Of a DNA stretch of 64,000 nt, positions 1 through 9,869 are shown in pieces (position 1 is the first letter of the stretch; each line of letters opens with the position of its first letter). The position numbers and the translations under genes are program-made. The notes beneath the pieces were generated by a model that searched no databases, was not told the DNA's origin, and was given only the letters and a program-made list of their open reading frames with translations. Origin of the DNA: Gamarada debralockiae (taxonomy: Eukaryota > Ascomycota > Leotiomycetes > Helotiales > Hyphodiscaceae); NCBI GenBank assembly GCA_002803225.1, contig NXFV01001227.1:1-64000 (forward strand). The letters are read 5' to 3'.

Positions 1-908
1 ATGAAATCTAGATATTTTAAAATTATAATTGATTTAACTTACATGGTAATTCATATATTGAGTTTGAAGTACTATTCGAATATAAAATGCTGAAGGATTG
101 TAGCGTTAAAAAGGTTGACTTTTGGTGGGGTTTCGGTAAAATCGGACAAAATAAGTACTAATGTCCCACGAATTAGTGCACCCACTGGTGACACCTGGTA
201 TAAGGTTAACTAATGCCGAAGTCTCGAGAGATAATTGACTGCATACATACCTCCTGATACCAGAACATACTTCATCTTGGCGCTCGGGCAGGAGAGGTTG
301 AGCAAAAATCGATAACAGATGAAGTTTTTGTGCCTTTGATCATCCCGCGGCGCGCTAGGAAAAAAAAAACTTCAGGGTAGTTAGTGTCATTTCATGTCAC
401 GTGTGATAACGATAAGCATGGACAATACGTCGGCTTCCGAGCGAAGGCCTTTATAAAAGCTTCGCTCGACCTTGGACTTTGCTTGAGGGATCCTCTCAAA
501 TCACAGTAGCCTTTACGTAAGATCTCGTGATATGGAAGTCACTTTTTTTATGCCCCAAAGAAATTACCTAAGACATGTTATCTAACCTCTGCATCCATCG
601 ACTTTGGCCTCAAAACGCCAACATTGCTCGTTTACTCGCGAGAGCAAGACCCTCCATCGTCTGGACCCGAGAAAGCTCACCACCTTGCTTCCTTCTAGGA
701 TCAGCTCCTCGGCGTCACGCCGCTCACATTGTTTTGGCGTCCAATTCACCCTCAGCTCACTGTGAAACAACCTGATCTTTATCTACCTCCGTCATCCTCT
801 GTTGACCCATCATCATCAATGCACCGCACCGCGAATGCACCAAGATGGGCGTACGAACATGCGATGAAGGCCAGTTAACTCTACTACAACTCATTTACAT
901 CCAAATCC
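1..908. other. 5' flank without a recognisable gene
   Basis: AT-rich at the left edge, then ordinary composition. The short open frames at 575-775 on both strands have no recognisable motif or codon bias. I see no gene here. The stretch may hold the promoter and lost 5' end of the zinc-finger pseudogene that follows. Confidence 0.5.
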
Positions 909-3146
909 TTGAAAGCTGATCGGCCGTTTCACAGGCTTTTCAAGGGGGGAAACAACCCCCGGTACCGAAGGCACCAGGTCCCCACCGCGGTCTGGCATCA
1001 AGCGACGTTGTGGGAAGGCGCACACCGGAGAAAAACCCAAGAAGAAGGCCAAGTTCTCCTGTTCGGCGACGGGCTGTATGGGGAGTACGAATCGGAGGCT
1101 ACGAGGCACAAGCACATCACATTTAAGCACCGTACGTTGAAGTACATACGTTGTATCGAGGATTGCGGCGAGCTGTTCTCGTCGAAAAAGGACCGGAAGA
1201 ATCACATTAGCGATGTTCATGGGGGACCAATATACTATTGTCCTGCGAAGGACTGCGATAAACAGTTCAACTTAAGGATGCGAAACTTAATCACATCTCG
1301 GCGAAGCACCCAGGTCTGAAATATATCCGATGTATCAAGGCTGATTCTCTCGACTGCGGCGAACTCTTTAGCTTAAGGAAAGAGATGCTACACCATAGTA
1401 CCTCTGCACACGAAATCTATCATTGTCCTGTTGAGAACTGCGATAAATACTTTGGCTCGTCGGGTGGGAAAGATTATCATCTTCAGACGAAACACGCGGA
1501 ATTCAGACGCTTTCAATGCCGTGCGAAGGATTGTCAGAAGCTTTTTCAGACAGCAAGAGACAGGAACGACCACTTCGCCTCCACGCATAATGAGACAAGA
1601 CAACGCTGGCCTTGTCGCGCCGAGGGCTGCGACAAAGTCTACAGCGCCAAGGGGAGCAGAGATAAACATATCAAACAGGAGCACGCGGGCTTGGGGCACC
1701 TTCAATGTTGTGAGAATTGCTGCGATGAGCTCTTATGGTCGAAGGAAGAGACGGAGTCTCACCTCATCATAACACATGGAAAGACGACATATTCATGCCG
1801 CGTCGAAGGCTGCGGTGAGAGGTTTTTCTCGACAGATGCAGAGAGGTATCACTTCAGGAAAGTCCACCTGAAGTTGAAATACAACTGCCCTGTCAAAAAT
1901 TGCGACAAGCAATGCAAATCAAAGACGTGAAAGTGGAGACACGTCAGGGCTATTCACGAAGGTGTTGAGATCTACAATTGTCTTGAGCATACATGCGGCG
2001 AGCGCTTCTGCCAGAGGCAAGAGATGAGGGAACACTTGGCAACGATGCACAAGAAGCCGCTGATCGACTGTTCTGAGAGCGACTGCGATAAACAGTTCGC
2101 CTCAGAATGGGCAATGCAGAGGCATGTCAAATCCGACCACTTGCGCATTAGGTTCGATTGCCTTCTCCAGGATTGCACTAGGTACTTCAACTCCGAGTCC
2201 GCAAGGTCTTTCCACGAGAAGACTGATCACGAGGGTAGAAGATATGATTGCTTCTACCTTGACTGCAACAAGCAGTTTACTCGGAAAAGCGACATGCGGA
2301 TCCATGTCGACTCCTTCCACCTCGGCAAAAGATACGAGTGCCCCCTTGACGACTGCGACCGTCAGTTCATGCAGGAGGTCTATGTCAAGGAGCATCTCCA
2401 GCGTGTACATCCTGGGAGGGAATTGGACGGCCGTGGGGAACTGACAATTCCCTTGTCCTTTGGCGGATCAGGAAGATTGCGAGAAGCTATTCGTCACGGT
2501 CAGGTTAGCAACACGGCATGCCAATGTCGCTCACTCGGGGACCTTCCCGTGCCCATATACCGACGAAATCGGCTGTGAAAGGATGTTCGCCACAAAGGCG
2601 CAAGCGGATACTCACGGACGAAATGCACATGTACGATATCTTTGCAGCGTTCCGATGTGCGAGAATGCGATTATGGGACGATCCGTCCTATCAACAGAAA
2701 TCGCTCGGCATATGGAGCTGCATGAGAGATTCAGGCACTTTGCTGGGATGTCTGCGCGACCTGAGCCAGTCAAGGTTCTTCCGCGCGAGACACGCAGAGA
2801 AGAGAGTTACACAAACTCTAACATGAGAGCGATGTTATTGGGCATCTACGAAAGTGGACTTGGCCAGGAAGACAAGAACGTCAACGATGAACATCAAGGA
2901 TGTCGGGACAATGGGCCAGAGGATGAAGACAGTCGCCACGACTCGGAGCACGATGGGGATGGGAACGATGACCAGTATGCATGCGGAGAAGCCACCGACG
3001 TGATATGCAACCTCGAGGTCGAACACCTTCCTCTGTGTTCTGCTACGTTCGTCAATGAGATTGTGAATGTTGATGCACAGAGGAGCTCGCTGATGGAAAG
3101 AAACCAGAAGGTTTTGAAGCGTGAGTACAGTAGAACCTCGATATAA
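909..3146 (+). pseudogene. Decayed tandem C2H2 zinc-finger gene (TFIIIA-like fingers)
   Basis: An array of C2H2 fingers of the C-X4-C-X12-H-X3-5-H type, with cores such as CPVENCDKYF, CRAEGCDKVY and CPLDDCDRQF, followed by an acidic, Asp/Glu-rich tail at about 2830-3000. It would probably have been a nucleic-acid-binding nuclear protein. The frame is broken. A one-base loss near 1272 shifts the frame; the finger resumes in another frame as KDAKLNHISAKH. A TGA at 1928-1930 interrupts otherwise continuous finger sequence (an Arg CGA to TGA change would explain it). A second shift lies at about 2425-2447, after which the frame resumes as QFPCPLADQEDCEKLF. No ATG opens the first fragment, whose first codon at 909 is TTG. 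The final open frame stops inside the MITE at 3128-3299, so the native C-terminus is lost. Some breaks could be unrecognised introns, but none has good splice sites. Confidence 0.72.
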
Positions 3147-3299
3147 GAACACGATCGGGACCCGAAAATCATAAGAATATAGTCAGGTATTCTTATATCA
3201 AGGTCCCATGACTTAGAAAATCAAGAAACGGGGCCCAAGAATCTATTCTTATTAATCAGGTATTCTTATGTAGAGGATTCTTATATCGAGGTTCTACTG
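3128..3299. mobile_element. MITE with pogo/Fot1-type inverted repeats and TA duplication
   Basis: The left end CAGTAGAACCTCGATATAAG and the right end CTTATATCGAGGTTCTACTG are perfect inverted repeats, flanked by TA at 3126-3127 and 3300-3301. Total length is 172 bp with no coding capacity. CAGTAGAACCTC termini and TA duplications are typical of pogo-like Tc1/mariner elements in ascomycetes. It lies at the 3' end of the zinc-finger pseudogene and supplies that gene's last codons and stop. Confidence 0.88.
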
Positions 3300-3301
3300 T
3301 A

Positions 3302-4655
3302 AGTAAGTACTTTCCACCGCAGTCAGACCAAATACACCTAATGCTAGCAATAACATAGAAGCCCGGTCTTTCCAATTACCCTTTAGATACTCAAGCTTTG
3401 GATTTGGCCTTAGGGTAAGAGGGTCGTTGGTGTCTGGAGCACCTATGCCTTTTAGTGGAGTATGGGGAGAGAGTGGTCAAACGTTGTATAACTAAGGAAT
3501 AAGGCGATATTCCGCTACTGGGTGAGTGTATTCTTTCCTAAGATATAGGAAGTTGCAGGGCAGATTCGCCTAGAGTTCTTCCTCAAACATAAGTGTGCGG
3601 AGTAAGATAAAAAGTTATTTTTATTTCATAAGACTAGAAATAAGAATAGTTTGCTTCTTGAAAGTCGCGCCCAGGCTATTCCTACTACCTGACACAACAA
3701 CGAGCACAGTTTTGCTCAAGCAAATTTTCTGGGAGCTGTAGCCTCCTTTCTTATGCTCAATGACAAGAGATTAGGGACCAAGTGTTGTAATATTCGTCTT
3801 GCCAGGATTCGTAAGCGTCTTATAGTACTACTGGGTCTTAATATTCCTGCTCCTGGACCATTTTATACCGGTGCTTGTACTTTGTCTTTTTGTTTGCTTC
3901 TGAAGCCCCCTTTACAATACAATTGACCATGAGGTAATTACCGGGTGTGAGCCTGGCGAGATTATGACTCCTGCCCAGCGCTACTCGGTGAAGTCCGAAG
4001 TGAATACTCCTCCACCGCAAACCAATTTGAAATCTGCAAAGGTTGCTCACTAGCATCCAGAATCAACTTTAACAAACATACTTTGTTCGACAGTCATGCA
4101 AATCATAACTGACATTCGCCACATGAGCGGTTTGAATAACCCAGAGCCCGATCTCCAGGTATTGCTATGTGATGCGAATAGACAGAGACACATATTGCAC
4201 TCGCATCTATGAATTTACAAAAATAGTGGGCGAGAGTGAAAGGGTAAAGAGCCGTAGAGTCCCGGGGCGAGCTGTCAGTTGAGATACTTGGTGTATCGTC
4301 TGAAGGACACCTTCGACTTCTTCCATACCGGAAAGCCAAGCACGGAGGTAGAACGTTTCTATCATGCTATCGCATGGTTATATGTTGCTAGAAAGACATT
4401 TTCCAGCAACTGGGACGAGCGGACGAAATGGTGATCGTGCAGCCCAGTACGAAGAAAACATCATCGGCCGGCCTCTTGCAAAACTCGTCCCTCGAGATAA
4501 ACGAGGATGAAATATTGACCGACGACGACAAAAACTTCGATGGCAACATTACCATTGCCACCTTTCCATTCAGGAGCCACTGTGAGGGAGAAGTAAACCC
4601 ACCAAGCATGAATGCTACATTTCACAAATTTCAGGTTATTAATCTCAAGAAGATT
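3302..4655. other. Intergenic, no gene seen
   Basis: Stop-rich on both strands. The frames at 3838-4056, 4103-4339 and 4388-4609 show no domain motif. Probably the decayed remainder of the zinc-finger locus plus the 3' flank of the P450 gene. Confidence 0.5.
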
Positions 4656-6980
4656 CTAGGCAATCTTTTCCTCGCCCCTCTTTACCAATTTCACAGCAAT
4701 CTTTCCTTTCTTATGCTGCATAGTCAAGTGATGTCTCATACCGTCTCTCAATACGACCTTCATTCTCACGGCTGCCGTGTCCCATATCTGTTTCTTCCTC
4801 TCAGCACCCATCACGCTTAATGCTTCATCGTCGGCAAAATCCTCGACGTCAAGTTCAAGACTGTACGTTTTGAGAAGCACTGCCAATACAGCGAGAAGCT
4901 CTACTTGTGCAAACCGACGGCCAATGCACCTCCTGTGCCCAGTGGAGAATGGGATGTATGATCCTGGAAATGGTCGAAACAGCGCGGCGGAGGTATCATT
5001 GCTCAACACCTCGGCTTGCTGTTTCGCACCTGTCTCATTACTGTTCAAGTGCCTCGTCAATGGCGAAGAGGCCCTAACTTCAGAAGACCCTAAGGAGGTT
5101 TCCTTGAACCATCTTTGTGGTCGAAACTCATCGAGATCATCTGTCTTCCCTTTTGGCGCGAGGCCTGAGGGCCAATATTTTGGATTTCGATGAGCACTGC
5201 TCACAACAATCTGAAACGCCGTATTTCCAGGAACAGTGAACTCAAAGTCACTGCTGAAAACGGTCTGTGGATCATCGACTCGAGTACCCTTAGGAATAAT
5301 ATTCGTCGGTGCATATAAACGCAAAACTGCTATCATGTGAACATCTCGCAGCATCATCTTTCACCGTACGAATTACCTTCATTAATGGTAGCCCCCAATG
5401 TACCATCGAACGTCTTTTCCATATCAGTGTACAGATTCCAAGAGCTTGGTGGACGTTCACCAAAGATCTCATCGAGATCAGATTGTAACCGGCGCTGCCA
5501 AGTGGGATTGATGGCTAATTCAACCAGGGCGGCAATAAGAGCAGTACCTGTTGTCTCATGTCCTGCAATGAGCATTACGAACATATTACTTAGAATAGCT
5601 TTCTCGGTGAACACTTCCTCATCCTCGGGCATGAGTTCTTCCTTCTCTGTATTCCGGGCCGATTGATGCCGTACTTTAGAGCCAATGAGGGCGCCTGATT
5701 GTACAATTACTCAAGTGTGTTGGAATTTTGGGGAGAGATATTGTACTCATAATGTCAACCTGGGATTTGAAGTCCGAATCACTGCCTCTGTTTTGCAACT
5801 CACGTTCTTTCTCTTTCATGAGCTCTTTCAAGTATCCGACGCATTCATGGTGGCTGTTTAGTACGAAGTTAGCTCTGAGGAGACAGATGCTCTGATTGGA
5901 AACCGCCCTTCGTTTTATTCCATGCTTTTGGATAGGTTTTCTGTTCAAAATTGAGTTGAATGGGTAACTTACGCCGTGCGCAGGAGTTTTGCATAGCCGA
6001 GTGGTACAATCCCTAACTCGATGAGTCGATTCCAAGTTCGAAGTGCACAATGTGGAGAGCCACTTACGAAGAAGCCAATCTGGAAAGATCAAAATGTGGA
6101 ACAGATGAGTTATCGCACTCTGCAAGGCCTGACGATAGCTCATTACATGCCCAGGGCCAATCTTGTCAACACCAGTAGCATGGCTCAATGGGTCCACAGC
6201 CTTTTTCCATGTAGGCCAAGGAAGATGGACTCCGAAACCCGCCTTGTTAATCACATGAAAGGGGAGGGTCATTGTATCTTCCCTCAACGTCTCAATATAT
6301 CTCGCTCCTCCAACTTGAGCTTCACGCCACGATTGAAGCATAGCTTCAGTTTGCGCAAGAGATTCTTCCCAGACCGTCTTTACGTTCATTTCTGAGAAGG
6401 CTGGAGCGACTACTTTTTGATGAGCCCGCCAGGATGCGCCTTCACTTGTCACCAGACTCGGCCCAAATCTTGGAAATGAAAGCCTTATTAGTTTCTTTTC
6501 GAGAAAGATGAGATGTATTCTTACAGATCTAGGAAGACATAAGATTCAATCGGCTTGACGAAATCCCACCTCCGACTCGCTACTTCAGTGATGACTTTCG
6601 GATCACAGGTCGAGAAGATGATGCCTCCGGGGGCGACGACCATGATGGTATCGCTTCCGAGACGAGCGAATGGCTCATGACCCATGTTCCATGACCAGTA
6701 GGGGTCGAGAAAACTTAGGTTGGTTAGTTTCTGGCTTAGAGTTTGCGGCAAGATGATCTTACTCGAGCCATGGATAAGTCCAGCCTTTTGGCAGTTTTCG
6801 AAGCGCCGGGATGAATGCTTTGTAGCAAAAGTACCAGAAAGGGGTAGCGGTATAAAGTGGTACTATAACATATGGGAGTTTGATTGTTTTTGCTGTCTTG
6901 ATGTTGCGACGTAGCGACAAGTACCGTTCCGCAGCGTAGAAACACAAGCCGAGACAAGGTATTAATTGCAATGGAATCAT
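4656..6980 (-). CDS. Cytochrome P450 monooxygenase
   Basis: A haem-thiolate monooxygenase, expected to be anchored in the ER by a hydrophobic N-terminus (MIPLQLIPCLGLCFYAAERY). Hand-derived exons: 6980-6763, 6713-6525, 6468-6068, 6012-5973, 5853-5747, 5694-5377, 5326-4656, giving about 647 aa. Every junction restores a P450 motif: WDFVKP upstream of the C-helix, the I-helix AGHETTG, the K-helix EVLR (re-formed across the 50-bp intron 5327-5376) and the haem loop FSTGHRRCIGRRF with the cysteine ligand. The introns are 49-119 bp. The protein is longer than a usual 500-550 aa P450 because of a low-similarity insert between the PERF-like region (FRPQRWF) and the haem loop. Substrate is unknown. 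The next gene on the same strand encodes a thioesterase-like protein, so a shared lipid or secondary pathway is possible but unproven. Confidence 0.9.
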
Positions 6981-7486
6981 AATGATTTCGAGTACCTCAA
7001 TCTAGAACACTCATAGTATGGAGTACTGTGTAGGTATAATTGGATCCAAATCAAATGGACTTCAAGAGGCATTAAATTAACAAGGAGTCAAGGGATGGCG
7101 GATAGGGCCCTGGAGGAATTGCAGTTTGAGAATGTAGATGTTTCAAAAGTACCAGGCAGAGACATTGAGACAGCTGAAAGGCGTTGACGGACCGCGCTGA
7201 AGTGGCCCGGCTAAACCTTACTAGCCATATATCGCTGAAATAGGAATCCAAATATCCACCAAAGCTGTCAACTGTGGAGGCTTGGCGCAGATACCTTGTC
7301 TGTGGCAGCGAGTCATTTTATTGGCTTGATGCGTCGAATGCAGCCACATTGGGGCGGCGCAATAGTGGCCAATCCCTCCCAAAAGTAGAAGTGCACAAAA
7401 GAAATTCCGACCACGGCCTGAAATGCATGTTTCATTGTCATTGCATTTTCCTACAGTATTATTGCAGAGGCCTCGGAACTCAGTGG
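6981..7486. other. Spacer between the thioesterase and P450 genes
   Basis: About 500 bp holding the P450 promoter and the 3' end of the thioesterase-like gene. The frame at 7274-7654 is antisense to that gene. I see no separate gene. Confidence 0.6.
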
Positions 7487-8607
7487 CTACAACACCGCCC
7501 CTTTCTTAAAGTCCTCCTTTTGGCCTCGAGAGTTCCGGGCAATCATCAAACAAGAATGCGTACTACTCGCAACCAACTCACCCTTCTCACTGTACAACTT
7601 CACCTCCATGTCGAACCTCCCATCTTTACACTCATTCATGACGGTTCGCTGTAGCAACCACTCCTCTCCCTTCGGATCCCTCCTAATATCCATTGACAGG
7701 CAAATAGTTGGAAATGCCCACTTCATGATGCCCTTAAGTCCACTCTTCTCGTAGTTCAGGGGAATATCTGGAATCTGTTTTCTGTCAGTGAGACTCTCCT
7801 GAATCAGGCTTTCTATTCGGAGATGGAGCAAGGAGGGCCAGAAGAGCCACGTACCAAATCCGCAATGAAGCCCAAGTGGGAATACTCGAAGCTGTCGTTG
7901 TCGTCGTCAAGCTTCACCCACATGTCCCTTCTGTTCTGCCCCACAGCTGGTGACCAGAGCGGATTCGGCCCTCCTTTGGGGACGTAAGAGCGCACTTTGG
8001 AGCTCGTTGGACTCAGGTTAAAGAACATGCTATCTATCCATCTCACACACTCTTTTTCCTTGTCCGGCAATCGAATGGCTGGAGGTGGTATGCTGTGGCC
8101 CTTTACATTTAGATTCCCAAGCGTGACGAGGGCAATTATACTCGGCCCAGCAGATGGAGCGTCTGAGGGTCTGAGCTCAACTTGGATCACTGAATGCTTT
8201 TTTCCGAGTTTGATGTCGGTGATTGACACACTGAAGGCGCCTTGAGGAAGGGGAGATAGATACTGGATGTGTATGTGTACCACATCCGGTTGATTTATGC
8301 CGGGATGTTTGGAAGATGTGTATTTCTGGCTTGTGAATATGATGACTGCTGCGCAGAGACCTCCATGGGTAACAAACCCAAGATCTCCTGAGTTTGAGCC
8401 AGTTAGCTACAGGTTGAAAGCTGGTTCAGGAGTTGGGTTCTTGCCTGGCGTACACCAATCGCGAGGTGCAAATCCTGTGAAACAATTATCTCTTCCCTCA
8501 ACGGCTTTTGTGGCTATAGCTTGAGGGAATGGGGTGGTAGGATAGCTGAGGGGACGCCAGTCGGGTGTCACTTCTGGGTGGCTGTTGGGGAGGTGTGCGT
8601 TTGCCAT
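7487..8607 (-). CDS. Thioesterase-like (acyl-CoA thioesterase fold) protein
   Basis: Hand-derived exons 8607-8445, 8387-7855 and 7774-7487 give about 327 aa, starting at the ATG of MANAHLPNS. The order of motifs fits the fungal thioesterase-like double-hotdog family: DWCTPG, then THGGLCAAV (the conserved HGG turn), then VHIHIQYLSPLPQG with a first hotdog strand set, and a C-terminal half with WLLQRTVMNECKDGRFDMEV and GELVASSTHSCLMI. It probably hydrolyses or binds acyl thioesters; the substrate is not visible. The first intron (8388-8444) appears to use a GC donor (GCAAGA). The second (7775-7854) is a normal GT-AG intron. It is transcribed in the same direction as the P450 gene downstream. 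Confidence 0.78.
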
Positions 8608-8781
8608 GACTCTTTGTGTTAAGCGGTCGACCCGAAGGAATATTGAAGATGGGTGGAAGAAAAGTCCTGAAATTCGAACATCTAGAACCACAAGAAAAAA
8701 AGCAAATGATTTCCTGAAACCAACAGAGGCAAGAGTTTCTGTTCATATCTTATCAAACCCGTAAGTGATTATCACATGTTA

Positions 8782-9219
8782 GAGTTGGCGCCACCACACA
8801 CGACCCACCCAACCATTTCACGCCAAAAGGAACCCTTTTCACTTAGTTATAAATCCACAACACAACAATATCAAATAACAAGAATTCATTCTGTTATTAA
8901 AATTTACTTTGTCTATCTTTTGTACAATTTAAAATTTTAATCAAATAGAAAATAGAAAAAAGTTATTTGTAGTTGATTTTTAAGGTAAGGTAAAATCACT
9001 TAGTTTACATGTACAAATCTTAGATTTTGTATAACTTTTGAATAAACTTATATAGGAAACTATCAATTTCAAATAAAAATTTAAATCTTTTAATTACAAG
9101 TAATAAGAAGTAAAGTTAAATTTATAAGTTCAAATTTATAAAGTTTTATTTTAAAATTGGTTTAATTTTTTTTAATTGTAAAAAGATGTGTGGTGGGCCA
9201 TGTGTGGTAGCCCCAACTC
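8782..9219. mobile_element. MITE with GAGTTGG...CCAACTC termini and TTA duplication
   Basis: The left end GAGTTGGCGCCACCACACAC and right end GTGTGGTAGCCCCAACTC are imperfect inverted repeats (the left GCGCC pairs with the right GGGGC, and CACCACACAC with GTGTGGTAG). TTA lies at both edges (8779-8781, 9220-9222). The 438-bp interior is very AT-rich and non-coding. The ends match those of the larger element at 33269-34827, so this looks like a non-autonomous or deleted member of that family. A 3-bp TTA duplication suggests a PIF/Harbinger relative. Confidence 0.75.
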
Positions 9220-9408
9220 TTACTACTCTAAATGGGGGGCTTACAGTAGTCCTTGCGTGTTTATTTATATCCGAGTGTCCATACCTTCTCGAAGAGCAAT
9301 AACACACAAAAATTCCCATGTTTGTCATTACGTTTCTTCTTCGGACCCACTACAGCATTGCCACATACCCGCGGCTTTACTACCGGTTACTTGATCCGGA
9401 GTAGTGCC

Positions 9409-9536
9409 TTGGCAGTTGTCTCCACTTACGGTTACCGCGAGGCTCTAGACGCCGAAGTTAGCAAATTTTTTGGCAGTTGTCTCCATTTACAGGTACTGCG
9501 AAGCTCTAGACGCCTAGCAAAATTTTTGGCAGTTTT
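9409..9536. repeat. Short direct tandem repeat, about 60-bp period, two and a bit copies
   Basis: TTGGCAGTTGTCTCCA recurs at 9409 and 9470, and a partial TTGGCAG recurs at 9526. The shared interior includes GGCTCTAGACGCC / AGCTCTAGACGCC and GCAAATTTTT / GCAAAATTTTT. Non-coding. The rest of 9220-9869 shows no gene and includes the 3' flank of the WSC gene. Confidence 0.8.
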
Positions 9537-9869
9537 TACGTAATCACTACGCATTTGAGCTTGGCAAAGAAACGTTTAGAAGCAGTAATGGGATAATTCG
9601 AATAGCAGACAAATTTGTATGCAAAATCATTGATATGGCCGTTTGTAAGTTTGATAAACTCCGCGGGTGAGAAAGATTGAATACGAAAACATCACGAATG
9701 CAGACAACGAAGTATCTTCAACCACATCAAAACACTCGAAATGATCCGAATAAGAAAGAAGCAATTATTTTTTAATGATTTATGGCAGCCAGCTAAGTAC
9801 TAACTAATGACCGAGACAATTGCCATCATTACCACTGAGGGCCTTCATTCTTCCTCCGAATTACAAATA

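Noticed and set aside
4428..5666. Plus-strand frames over the P450 gene
   Set aside because: Antisense to well-supported P450 exons; no motif of their own.
6001..6060. tRNA-like look of GAGTGGTACAATCC..GATTCCAAGTTCGAA
   Set aside because: It lies in a P450 exon and intron, and the stems of a cloverleaf do not pair. I found no convincing tRNA gene in the window.
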